Of a stretch of 46,602 nt of DNA, positions 16,939-23,919 are shown one piece after another. The stretch lies in contig JBHEMU010000006.1 of assembly GCA_046262415.1 (NCBI GenBank), positions 1-46,602 of the forward strand. Reading direction: 5' to 3'. The number at the start of each line of letters is the position of its first letter. Positions within the stretch are counted from its first letter, which is position 1. The DNA is from JACDAS01 sp046262415 (GTDB lineage Bacteria > Actinomycetota > Thermoleophilia > Gaiellales > Gaiellaceae). The notes beneath the pieces are model-generated. The model searched no databases. It had not been told where the DNA came from and worked only from the letters and a program-made list of their open reading frames with translations. The translations under genes and the position numbers were made by a program.

Positions 16939-17664
16939 GTGGGAGAGGTCCGGATCGGCTGCAGCGGCTGGAACTACAAGGACTGGCGCGAGCTCGTCTA
17001 CCCGAAGGGCACGCCGGCCCGTCTGTGGCTGCAGCACTACGCGACGCTCTTCGACACCGTCGAGGTGAACACCACGTTCTACCGGCTGCCGCTGCGAAGC
17101 TCGGTCGAGCGCTGGGTCGCCGAGAGTCCGCCGGACTTTCTCTTCGCCGTGAAGATGAGCCGCTACGTCACGCACATCAAGCGGCTGACCGCGCTCGAGG
17201 AAGGGCTCGCCCGTTACTACGAGCGGATCGAGCCGCTGGTCGCCTCTCCGAAGCTCGGCCCCGTGCTCTGGCAGCTCCCGGCCACCTTCCGCCGGGACGA
17301 CGAACGCCTGGCTGCCGCGCTGAAGCAGCTCCCACCCGGCCGCCACTGCTTCGAGTTCCGCCACGAGAGCTGGTTTCGCGACGAGGTGTACGAGCTGCTC
17401 CGCGCGGCGGGCGCCGCGCTCGTGATCGGCGACGACCCGCGCCGTCGCTTCCAGGCGTACGAGCTGACGGCCGACTTCACGTTCGTGCGGTTCCACGTCG
17501 GCGAGCACGGCGGCGGCGGCAACTACTCGGAGGCGGAGCTGGAGCGGTGGGCCCGCCGAATCGAGGACTGGCGCGAGCGGGTCGACGTCCTCGCCTACTT
17601 CAACAACGACTGGGAGGGCTATGCGGTCGCCAACGGGCTGTGGCTGAAGGAGCGGCTTCGTTGA
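16939..17664 (+). CDS. DUF72 family protein (YecE-like)
   Basis: This 241-residue protein matches DUF72: the start VRIGCSGWNYKDWRELVYP, FDTVEVNTTFYRLP (about 39-52), FLFAVKMSRYVTHIKRL, a central PVLWQLPATFRRDDERL and CFEFRHESWF, and the C-terminal VDVLAYFNNDWEGYAVANG. The fold is a TIM-barrel; the activity is not established to my knowledge, although conserved His, Glu and Trp residues suggest a hydrolase or isomerase. The GTG start lies 4 bases after the IMPase-like gene. It is the last gene of the DUF1015 operon; a small hairpin follows. Confidence 0.88.
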   Translation: MGEVRIGCSGWNYKDWRELVYPKGTPARLWLQHYATLFDTVEVNTTFYRLPLRSSVERWVAESPPDFLFAVKMSRYVTHIKRLTALEEGLARYYERIEPLVASPKLGPVLWQLPATFRRDDERLAAALKQLPPGRHCFEFRHESWFRDEVYELLRAAGAALVIGDDPRRRFQAYELTADFTFVRFHVGEHGGGGNYSEAELERWARRIEDWRERVDVLAYFNNDWEGYAVANGLWLKERLR

Positions 17665-17706
17665 CAGTCAGGCGAGGCAGGTAGGCGGGCGACCGTCTCC
17701 TCACGA

Positions 17707-17719
17707 GCCTGGCTCAGGC
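17707..17719. terminator. Short hairpin between convergent genes
   Basis: GCCTG-GCT-CAGGC could fold as a 5-bp stem between the DUF72 stop and the stop of the small minus-strand gene. There is no T-run, so its terminator role is weakly supported. Confidence 0.25.
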
Positions 17720-17755
17720 CACCCTGGGATGGCTGCGCTCGCCGTGAGCCGAAGC

Positions 17756-18007
17756 TCAGGCGGCGCGGAGGAAACGCGCGGGCCGTCGACGGAAGGTCGC
17801 GTAGGCGTAGGGGTGAACGAAGGCGTCGTGCGCCTCGTTCGCCTTCACCGAGAACTCGAAGGCGTCCTGCGTGCGGCGATCCGTGACGAAGATCGAGAGC
17901 TCGTCGACCTGGCGGTCCCAGAGCAGCGACACTTCGATGCCGTCGCTCTCGCGGTAGTTCAGCTCTTCGAACGTCTGCTCTGCGGGGTTCAGGTGAGCGA
18001 TTTCCAT
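17756..18007 (-). CDS. Small conserved protein of unknown function
   Basis: This 83-residue protein reads EIAHLNPAEQTFEELNYRES followed by DGIEVSLLWDR, DELSIFVTDRRT and NEAHDAFVHPYAYA. Similar short proteins (YRESDGIEVxLLWD pattern) are, to my memory, widespread in actinomycetes without known function. It is predicted soluble, with beta-strands and a C-terminal basic tail (FRRRPARFLRAA). It stands alone between the DUF72 operon and mrp. The ATG at 18005-18007 is the only reasonable start. Confidence 0.72.
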   Translation of the reverse strand: MEIAHLNPAEQTFEELNYRESDGIEVSLLWDRQVDELSIFVTDRRTQDAFEFSVKANEAHDAFVHPYAYATFRRRPARFLRAA

Positions 18008-18063
18008 ACCGCAAGTCTCGGCGGCCTTGCCCCGGCGGACGTCCCGCTTCCGGGGGCTCTCTT

Positions 18064-18137
18064 CTCCCCTGGACGGGGGAGTTGCGATTCCGGAGCGACA
18101 TGGCTCGGACGAGGGGTTTCAGCCCCCCGACGGGGCT
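18064..18137. promoter_or_regulatory. Two hairpin-forming inverted repeats upstream of mrp
   Basis: CTCCCC/GGGGAG (18064-18069, 18076-18081) and AGCCCC/GGGGCT (18121-18126, 18132-18137) lie in the 150-base gap between divergent genes, the second ending four bases before the mrp -10 box. They could bind a regulator or insulate the two promoters; I see no other features in the gap. Confidence 0.3.
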
Positions 18138-18141
18138 CCGG

Positions 18142-18147
18142 TACCCT
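18142..18147 (+). promoter_or_regulatory. -10 box TACCCT of mrp
   Basis: TACCCT, ten bases and then ATG 18158. The transcript would have at most a few leader bases. Confidence 0.4.
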
Positions 18148-18157
18148 CGAAGGCGTC

Positions 18158-19237
18158 ATGCAGCCCTCCCGCGACGACCTCCAGGCAGCCCTCGGGCGCG
18201 TCGTCGACCCCGAGCTGCGGCGGCCGGTCACCGAGCTCGACATGGTGCGGGAGCTGCGCGTCGAGGGCGGAGCGGTCACCGTGACGATCGCGCTCACCGT
18301 CGCCGGCTGCCCGCTGCGCGCGAGCTTCAACGACCAGGTCCAGGAGCACGTGGGCGCCGTGCCCGGCGTCGAGAGCGTCCGACTCGAGTTCGACGTGATG
18401 ACTCCCGACGAGCGCGCGGCGCTGAGCACGAAGCTCCGCGGCGACGTTCCGGAGCGGACGAAGGGCAGCTCGATCCACCGGGACACGCGCGTCCTCGCGG
18501 TCGCGAGCGGCAAGGGCGGCGTCGGCAAGTCCTCGCTCACGGTCAACCTCGCCGCCGCGTTCAGCCGCCTCGGCCGGCGCGTCGGCGTCCTCGACGCCGA
18601 CATCTACGGCCACTCCGTGCCGCACCTGCTCGGGATCGACCAGAAGCCGATCGTGGTCGACCGGATGATCGTGCCGCCCGTGCGGGACGACCTGAAGCTG
18701 ATGTCGATCGGCTTCTTCCTCGACGAGAACGCGCCCGTGATGTGGCGCGGGCCGATGCTGCACAAGGCGCTCGAGCAGTTCCTCTCCGACGTCCACTGGG
18801 GCGAGCTCGACGTGCTCCTCGTGGACATGCCGCCCGGCACGGGCGACGTCTCGATCTCGCTCGGCCAGCTGCTGCCGCGCGCGGAGGCGCTGATCGTGAC
18901 GACGCCGCAGCCGCTCGCGCAGGAGGTCGCGGTGCGCGCGGCGCTGATGGCGCAGCGGACGAACCTGCGCCTGATCGGCGTCGTCGAGAACATGACCTCA
19001 GAGGTGTTCGGCTCGGGCGGCGGGGCGGTGCTGGCCGAGCAGCTCGGCGTGCCGCTGCTGGGTGAGGTTCCGCTGGACGTGCGGGTGCGGGAGTGCGGCG
19101 ACGCCGGCGAGCCGGTCGTGTGGGCGGATCCGGACGCCAGTGCCTCGCTCGCGATCGCCGCCGTTGCCGAGGCGATCGAGGCCACGGCTCGAGCGCGGGG
19201 CAGCGGCATCGTCAGGCCGCTCCCCGTCCTGTCGTAG
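18158..19237 (+). CDS. mrp: Mrp/ApbC/NBP35-type Fe-S carrier ATPase
   Basis: This 359-residue protein has an N-terminal MIP18/DUF59 domain (about 1-90: LGRVVDPELRRPVTELDMV, VTIALTVAGCPLRASF) and a deviant Walker A SGKGGVGKSSLTVNLAAA (about 117-134), then DADIYGHSVPHLLG and VDMPPGTGDVSIS. This is the Mrp architecture, thought to carry Fe-S clusters to target proteins. The usual CPxC motif after ENM is absent: the sequence runs directly ENMTSEVFGSGGG. The only cysteines left are in the DUF59 part and CGDAGEP. A delivery role using that motif is therefore doubtful. The next gene starts 17 bases after the stop. Confidence 0.92.
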   Translation: MQPSRDDLQAALGRVVDPELRRPVTELDMVRELRVEGGAVTVTIALTVAGCPLRASFNDQVQEHVGAVPGVESVRLEFDVMTPDERAALSTKLRGDVPERTKGSSIHRDTRVLAVASGKGGVGKSSLTVNLAAAFSRLGRRVGVLDADIYGHSVPHLLGIDQKPIVVDRMIVPPVRDDLKLMSIGFFLDENAPVMWRGPMLHKALEQFLSDVHWGELDVLLVDMPPGTGDVSISLGQLLPRAEALIVTTPQPLAQEVAVRAALMAQRTNLRLIGVVENMTSEVFGSGGGAVLAEQLGVPLLGEVPLDVRVRECGDAGEPVVWADPDASASLAIAAVAEAIEATARARGSGIVRPLPVLS

Positions 19238-19254
19238 ACGCGCAGCGCCAGCGT

Positions 19255-19983
19255 GTGCTCGCGCGCCTCGGGGCGCTCGGCTTCGGCGGCGCCGACGCGA
19301 CCACGCTCGCCGACCACTTCCTCGACGCGGAGGCGCGCGGGAAGCTCGGCCACGGCCTCTCCCGCGTCGACTGGCTCGAGACGCTCCCGGGGCTCCAGCC
19401 CAAGGCCAAGCCCGAACGCCTGGTCGCCGAGCCGGGCTACGAGCGCTGGCACGGCTGCGGTGCGCTCGGGTACCTGACCCTCGCCGCGATCTCCGACGCG
19501 CAGCTGGCGGCGCCGCCCTCGCAGACTCGCGTCGTCGTGGCGGCGCACTGCTTTCCCACGGGGATGCTCGGCCACTGGGTCCGGCGCCTCGCCGGCGGAG
19601 CCCTCGTCGCGGCGCTGACCGTCACGTCGCCGCCGCGGCTCGCCCACCCGGCCGGTGGTCCCGCCCTGGCGGGGACGAACCCGCTCGCGATCGGGATCCC
19701 GAGCTCCGACGGCCGTCCCGTCGTCGCCGACGTGTCGATGGGGCGGGTCACGCACGGCGACGTGCTCGCGGGCCTGGCGACGTCGGAGGAGCTCGTGCCC
19801 TTCGGCGGCGAGCACGCGCACAAGGCCTTCGCGCTGGCGATCGGCCTGCAGCTGCTCGTGGACGCGTTGCTCGGCCCCGGGGGCGGCTACGGCGCCGTGC
19901 TGGTCGTCGCCCGCCCCGAAGCGGATCCGGTGCCCGCGCTACGCGCCCGCGCCGCCGGGGTCCGGCTCCCCGGCGACGGCTGA
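19255..19983 (+). CDS. Short malate/L-lactate dehydrogenase-like (Ldh_2 family) protein
   Basis: At 242 residues it is about 90 shorter than usual Ldh_2 enzymes. Recognisable parts are the N-terminal helix with EARGKLGHGLSRV (family: RGHxSHGVxR), HCFPTGMLGHW in place of the SNHFG active-site loop, AHPAGGPALAGTNPLAIGIP (family: GTNPxxxxxP), VVADVSMGRVTHGDV and GGEHAHKAFALAIGLQLLVD. The segment between the last two and the C-terminal part of the family are missing or compacted. It would be an NAD(P)-dependent oxidoreductase if active. GTG 19255 is the only usable start after mrp. The 3' end overlaps the restored frame of the cupin-TPR gene on the other strand. Confidence 0.72.
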   Translation: MLARLGALGFGGADATTLADHFLDAEARGKLGHGLSRVDWLETLPGLQPKAKPERLVAEPGYERWHGCGALGYLTLAAISDAQLAAPPSQTRVVVAAHCFPTGMLGHWVRRLAGGALVAALTVTSPPRLAHPAGGPALAGTNPLAIGIPSSDGRPVVADVSMGRVTHGDVLAGLATSEELVPFGGEHAHKAFALAIGLQLLVDALLGPGGGYGAVLVVARPEADPVPALRARAAGVRLPGDG

Positions 19984-20072
19984 GCGGAACGCTTCGTCGC
20001 CCCGCACCGGGTCGAAGTCGTCGTCGGCGAGCGCGAGCCTGCGGAAGCGAGGATTCAGCTCGATCGCCCGCC
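19939..20072 (-). pseudogene. Out-of-frame C-terminal part of cupin-TPR protein 1
   Basis: This is the continuation reached by a -1 shift at the 7-base homopolymer (20098-20104). It encodes AERLRRAIELNPRFRRLALA, DDDFDPVRGDEAF and a short tail to TAG at 19939-19941. The match to LRRAIELRPDLAERARSDDD of cupin-TPR protein 2 shows it once belonged to the same gene. It overlaps the end of the convergent Ldh_2-like gene by 45 bases. It may be a true mutation, programmed slippage or a sequence error. Confidence 0.75.
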
Positions 20073-20615
20073 TCAGGCGCTCGGCGACGAGCGTCGCGGG
20101 GGGGTGCCGCTCAGGCTCTCGAAGCAGGCGAGGTTGTAATGCAGGCCCGGCGCGTCCGGATACTCGGCGATCGCCTCACGCAGGACGGCGGCCGCCTCTC
20201 CGTGGCGTTGCTCCCGGTACAGCGCCATCGCCTGCTGGGAGAACTGCCACGTCAGCTCCCACGTCGCGATCCCGAAGGGCTGACCCGGCGCGGCGCCGAG
20301 GGCGAGGACGGTCGTCCCGGCCTCGCGGGCGACCGCGCTGCGGGTCGCGTCGGGGTCGCGGACGAAGACGAGCGTCCCCGCCGGGGCGTCGACCTCCTCC
20401 CCCGCGACGGTGAAGGCGGCGTGGCCCTCGAGGACGACGTAGAGCTCCTCGTGGCGGGTCGTCTCCTCGGCGTGCTCCGCGATCACGTTTGCGCCCGCCT
20501 CCGGCGCCTTCCAGGCGTTGACGCCGAAGGCCTCGATCCCGAAGTGGTCGCGGATCGGCAGCCACGTGTCCCGAGGCTCGATCTCCGACAGGCGCGCCTG
20601 CTTCCAGCCCGTCAA
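20073..20615 (-). CDS. Cupin-TPR protein 1, C-terminus lost by a frameshift
   Basis: As written the gene encodes 180 residues: a cupin domain (about 30-110: EHAEETTRHEELYVVLEG, GEEVDAPAGTLVFV) and the beginning of a TPR helix pair (FSQQAMALYREQRHGEAAAV, YPDAPGLHYNLACFESLSG). After ESLSG it reads TPPRRSSPSA and stops. A -1 shift in the C7 run (G7 on the plus strand, 20098-20104) continues as ATLVAERLRRAIELNPRFRR and LALADDDFDPVRGDEAF to a stop at 19939, giving about 225 residues that align with the downstream-positioned paralogue. TTG 20613-20615 overlaps the stop of that paralogue (TTGA). The metal site is not a full cupin motif: HEEL is present, while the second His is not obvious. Confidence 0.75.
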   Translation of the reverse strand: MTGWKQARLSEIEPRDTWLPIRDHFGIEAFGVNAWKAPEAGANVIAEHAEETTRHEELYVVLEGHAAFTVAGEEVDAPAGTLVFVRDPDATRSAVAREAGTTVLALGAAPGQPFGIATWELTWQFSQQAMALYREQRHGEAAAVLREAIAEYPDAPGLHYNLACFESLSGTPPRRSSPSA

Positions 20616-21235
20616 CCGAGAGCCTCTCGCACCTCGGCCAGGTCGTCGTCGGAGCGCGCGCGTTCGGCGAGGTCGGGGCGGAGCTCGATCGCCCGGCGCA
20701 GGTCGGCGCGGGCCTCGTCGAGCCGTCCCGTGCGCGCCAGGATGCAGGCGCAGTGGTACAGCATCGACGCGTTGTCCGGAAGCTCCCGGAGCCCGTCGCG
20801 CATGATCGCCAGCGCCCGCTCGGCGTCTCCGGCCCCCTCGGCCGCGTAGGCCTCGAAGTACCACTCCCAGGGCGACGGAGCAAAGGGCTCACCGGGCTTC
20901 CCGCCGGCCGCGAGCACGACCGTCCCGGGCTCCTCGGCGATCGCCCCGCGCTGGAGCGCGGGATCGCCGAGGAAGACGATCGTGCCCGCCGGAGCGTCGA
21001 GCTCCTCGCCGTCGACGGTGAAGCGGGCACGGCCCGACACGACGAGGTAGAGCTCCTCGTGGCCTGTGCTCTCCGAATGCTCCTCCACCACCCAGTCCCC
21101 GACGTTCGCGGCCGTGTACGCGTTCGTGCCGAAGGCGGCGATGCCGAAGCGGCGGCGGATCGGGCGCCACTCCAGCCCGTGCTCGACCGGGATCCGCTCG
21201 AGCTCGTCGAGACGGGCGACCTCGAACGGTCTCAC
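20612..21235 (-). CDS. Cupin-TPR protein 2
   Basis: This 207-residue protein has a cupin domain (about 35-115: EEHSESTGHEELYLVVSG, GEELDAPAGTIVFLGDPA) and a C-terminal TPR-like pair (EGAGDAERALAIMRDGLREL, SMLYHCACILARTGRLDEAR, LRRAIELRPDLAERA). It is a clear paralogue of cupin-TPR protein 1, with the same domain order and shared motifs, so the pair arose by tandem duplication. Binding a small ligand in the cupin and a partner on the TPR is a reasonable guess; no activity is known. GTG 21233-21235 overlaps the DUF1028 stop (GTGA), and its own stop overlaps the next start, so three proteins are coupled. Confidence 0.82.
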   Translation of the reverse strand: MRPFEVARLDELERIPVEHGLEWRPIRRRFGIAAFGTNAYTAANVGDWVVEEHSESTGHEELYLVVSGRARFTVDGEELDAPAGTIVFLGDPALQRGAIAEEPGTVVLAAGGKPGEPFAPSPWEWYFEAYAAEGAGDAERALAIMRDGLRELPDNASMLYHCACILARTGRLDEARADLRRAIELRPDLAERARSDDDLAEVREALG

Positions 21236-22080
21236 CGGCGCCTCAGCTCCTCGAGCACGACGGGGTCGATCCGCTCGGCACCGTCGAGCCGCTCCTCGAG
21301 GTTCTCGTTGCCCGCCCAGGCCCGGATCGACTCCTCCAGCTCTCCCTCGAAGCCGAGCCGCGCCAGGCGCCCGCGCAGCTCGGCGGCTAGCTCGTGGTCG
21401 ACCGGGATCCATTCCTCGCGCGGGGTCGACCCGAAGAGGCGGTCGTGGATCGCGTAGAGGCGCGCCAGCTCCTCGACCGGCCGCTCGTGGTCGTCGACGC
21501 GGAGATCGACGAGAAGATCCGAGAGGCCGCCGTAGCCGCCGTCCCGCTTCACGACCAGGACGCTGGCCGACTGCTGCCCGCGCCGGTCGCCGCCGGCCGC
21601 CTGGGCGGCGGCCAGGCACGCGAGCAGCCGCTGCGCAAGCGGGCTCCCGCCCGTGGCCTCGAACGTCTCGACGAGCGCGTCGACGGTCTCGCCCGAGACC
21701 AGGATGTTCCCCTGGGCCGCGTAGCAGTGTCCCGAGCGGCCGCCGGCCCAGTCGTAGCAGCCGCTCCCGGTGAAGCCGGCGCTGCCGCCTCGACCGTCGA
21801 CGACGCCGAGCTGGCGGTCGTCGCGGCCCTCGTCCGCCTCGGTGAGCGCGCGGACGACCTCGGCCGCTGGCCGGCCTTCCCGCAGCAGGGCCAGCCCGTC
21901 AGGGCCGTAGCGGGGATTGGCATAGGCCTGGGTCGCGATCGCCCCGACGTGCGCCTCCGCCCAGGGAACGACTGAGCCCACCGCCAGGAACTTGGACTGC
22001 GTGGCGACCCCCCACTCGCCGGCCTCGAGGTCGCAGGCCGCGATCGAGTACGTGGCGACCGGCGGATCAATCCTGGCCAT
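21232..22080 (-). CDS. DUF1028 (Ntn-hydrolase-like) protein
   Basis: This 282-residue protein has the DUF1028 N-terminal domain: TYSIAACDLEAGEWGVATQS, VGAIATQAYANPRYGPDGL, LGVVDGRGGSAGFTGSGCYD, HCYAAQGNILVSGETVDAL and GGDRRGQQSASVLVV. The fold is related to Ntn hydrolases; the reaction is unknown. The C-terminal 80 residues (VDDHERPVEELARLYAIHDR, LAAELRGRLARLGFEGELEE) resemble the extra domain seen in longer DUF1028 proteins, sometimes labelled peptidoglycan-binding-like. The ATG overlaps the preceding 95-aa gene by 14 bases, and the stop overlaps the cupin-TPR 2 start. Confidence 0.88.
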   Translation of the reverse strand: MARIDPPVATYSIAACDLEAGEWGVATQSKFLAVGSVVPWAEAHVGAIATQAYANPRYGPDGLALLREGRPAAEVVRALTEADEGRDDRQLGVVDGRGGSAGFTGSGCYDWAGGRSGHCYAAQGNILVSGETVDALVETFEATGGSPLAQRLLACLAAAQAAGGDRRGQQSASVLVVKRDGGYGGLSDLLVDLRVDDHERPVEELARLYAIHDRLFGSTPREEWIPVDHELAAELRGRLARLGFEGELEESIRAWAGNENLEERLDGAERIDPVVLEELRRR

Positions 22081-22354
22081 AGGTCAGCTCCACGAGATCG
22101 AGATCGAGCAGGTGGCGCGCCGACTCCGGCACGAGCACGGAGGCGACCTCCGGCCGGGCGAGCGCGGCAACGACCTGATCGGCGGTGCGGGCGCGGACGA
22201 CCACGGGCATGCCGGCGGCGTGCGCGCTCTCGAGCCGGGCCGTCTCGCTGAGGTCCTCCAGCAGCAACACCTCCGTCCCGGCCAGGTCGAGCTCGCCCTC
22301 GACCGCGAGCTGGGGCACGCGGCGGCCCGTGGCGCCGAGCCAGCGCTCCCTCAC
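22067..22354 (-). CDS. Small alpha/beta protein of unknown function
   Basis: This 95-residue protein reads RERWLGATGRRVPQLAVEGE, GTEVLLLEDLSETARLESAH, AAGMPVVVRARTADQVVAAL and ASVLVPESARHLLDLDLVEL. Alternating strands and helices suggest half of a flavodoxin- or receiver-like fold, but I cannot name a family. GTG 22352-22354 overlaps the MBL-hydrolase stop (GTGA), and its end overlaps the DUF1028 start by 14 bases; this tight packing supports it as a real gene. Confidence 0.68.
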   Translation of the reverse strand: MRERWLGATGRRVPQLAVEGELDLAGTEVLLLEDLSETARLESAHAAGMPVVVRARTADQVVAALARPEVASVLVPESARHLLDLDLVELTYGQD

Positions 22355-23040
22355 AGGGTCACGGCCTCCCCGGGGTCGGGGGCGAGCACCTCCACGTCCG
22401 GCGCGAGCTTGCGGAGCTCCTCCGGCGTCCCCCGCAGCAGGGGGAAAGTGCCGTAGTGGCAGGGCACGCAGCGGCCCACTCCGAGCAGCTCGAGCGCGAC
22501 GGCTGCCTCGCGCGGCCCCATCGTGAAGTGGTCGCCGATCGGGATCACGGCCAGGTTCGGCCGGTAGATCCGCCCGATCAGCTGCATGTCCCCGAAGACG
22601 CAGGTGTCGCCCGCGAAGTAGAGCGTGAAGCCGTCCTCGAGCTCGACGACGATCCCGGCGGGCTCGCCCAGGTAGCTGCCGTCCTCGGCGCTCGAGGAGT
22701 GGTGCGCGTTCGTCAGCGTGAAGGCGATGCCGCCGACCTCCGCCGTGCCGCCCTTGTTCAGCGCGTGGGCGAGCTCGAAGTCGACGCCCTGGCGGCCAAG
22801 CCAGGACCGGAGCTCGACGATCGCGAGCACGATGGGGTGGTGCCGCCGGTAGAGCTCGACCGTGTCGCCGACGTGGTCGTCGTGGCCGTGGGTGAGTGCG
22901 ATCACGTCCACGCGATCGACCTCGCGCTCGCCCTCCGGGCACTTCGGGTTCCCGAGCCAGGGATCGACGTAGATCCGCTTGCCGCCCGGGCTGTCGATCC
23001 GGAAGGCCGCATGGCCCAGCCACGTCAGGGAGCCTGCCAT
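22351..23040 (-). CDS. Metal-dependent hydrolase, MBL-fold (UlaG/UPF0173 type)
   Basis: This 229-residue protein has the metallo-beta-lactamase fold of the UPF0173 group: TWLGHAAFRIDSPGGKRIYV (6-25), DPWLGNP, the metal motif LTHGHDDHVGD (49-59), the His pair in TNAHHSSSAED, YFAGDTCVFGD and IPIGDHFTMGPREAAVALEL. Such enzymes are cytoplasmic and of unknown physiological substrate. It is the first gene of a five-gene overlapping minus-strand cluster. A TAGGCT box lies four bases before the ATG, a little closer than the other leaderless promoters. Confidence 0.92.
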   Translation of the reverse strand: MAGSLTWLGHAAFRIDSPGGKRIYVDPWLGNPKCPEGEREVDRVDVIALTHGHDDHVGDTVELYRRHHPIVLAIVELRSWLGRQGVDFELAHALNKGGTAEVGGIAFTLTNAHHSSSAEDGSYLGEPAGIVVELEDGFTLYFAGDTCVFGDMQLIGRIYRPNLAVIPIGDHFTMGPREAAVALELLGVGRCVPCHYGTFPLLRGTPEELRKLAPDVEVLAPDPGEAVTL

Positions 23041-23108
23041 GCGCGCAGCCTACCCCGACCGTCCGGGAGCGCGGGAGGAGCGTCCGGTACCGCAGCGAAG
23101 CTTGCGGC

Positions 23109-23459
23109 GTGGGCTCGCGCATCCTGCCGGCGGCGGTCGCGCTCGGGAGCCTCGTCGTGGAGTCCGCGGCGGGGCGTGGCGCCGCTCACACGTTTCTGCT
23201 GCTCGCGATCCCGTTCTGCGCAGCGGCCGTCCTCGAGGCGGTGGGCGAGGCCGTCGACGGCTCAGCCGGCGGCTACCCCGTCGTGCTCGCCTCGGCGACC
23301 CTCGCGATCGTCGTCGGCGCCGCCGGGGCGCGGGCGCCGCTGCTCGCCCTCGCCTGCGCGATCCCGCTCGGGTTGCGCGGAGCGCCGCGCGCCCTGGCAT
23401 CGCTCCGCCGCACGCGCGCGCCGCGGCAGCGGACCGAGGCTCGGGCCCGAGCCGCCTGA
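23109..23459 (+). CDS. Small membrane protein of unknown function
   Basis: This 116-residue protein is almost wholly hydrophobic up to residue 95, with three or four membrane helices (ILPAAVALGSLVVESAAG, AHTFLLLAIPFCAAAVLEAV, YPVVLASATLAIVVGAAG, PLLALACAIPLGL) and a basic cytoplasmic tail (RRTRAPRQRTEARARAA). I recognise no family. It is a single gene, divergent from the MBL-hydrolase cluster. The GTG at 23109 gives a short N-terminus before the first helix; TACCGC upstream is a poor -10 box. Confidence 0.6.
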   Translation: MGSRILPAAVALGSLVVESAAGRGAAHTFLLLAIPFCAAAVLEAVGEAVDGSAGGYPVVLASATLAIVVGAAGARAPLLALACAIPLGLRGAPRALASLRRTRAPRQRTEARARAA

Positions 23460-23499
23460 GGCCCGCTGCACGGAGCCCTGGCCGCGGCGCTGCGGCGCG

Positions 23500-23919
23500 C
23501 CCACCCTGACGCCGCTCTCGACGCCCGCGCGAACGATGTCCAGCCAGACGGCCGCGTTCCGCTCGTACTCGGCGCGCACCGCGGGAAGCGGCGACAGGAT
23601 GCGATCCCAGCTGATTGCGCGGCAGACCGTCCCGAGCAGGTAGCCCCTCGTGAAGGACGCGCGTAGCTCCGACGGAGGCGCGAGGCGGCTCCACGGCTCG
23701 AGATACAAAGGCGAGCGCGGGCGCCGGCTCCTTGAACCAGACGTCGCCCGCGTCCGTCCCCATCCTCGCGACCGCCGCCCAGGGACGCGTCCGGACGAGC
23801 TCCAGCTCTCCCCGCGGCTCGATCCCGAGCCGGCCGAGCTCGGCACCGACCCAGGCCCGGACCGCCTCGAGCCACCCGGGCTCGTCCCACGGAAGCGGCG
23901 TTGCGGAGGGTGTCGCGAT
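23500..23919 (-). pseudogene. Remnant of an aminoglycoside-phosphotransferase-family gene
   Basis: Two pieces in different frames can be read. The N-terminal piece is PLPWDEPGWLEAVRAWVGAE, GELELVRTRPWAAVARMGTD and AGDVWFKEPAPALAF. At about 23705 the frame changes to YLEPWSRLAPPSELRASFTR, GYLLGTVCRAISWDRILSPL and ERNAAVWLDIVRAG, the usual C-terminus of this family. The roughly 190 residues between, including the catalytic HGDxxxxN and the DxG-type metal loop, are gone, and there is no start codon after the upstream PhnB stop at 23920. This is an internally deleted, dead gene. Confidence 0.72.
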
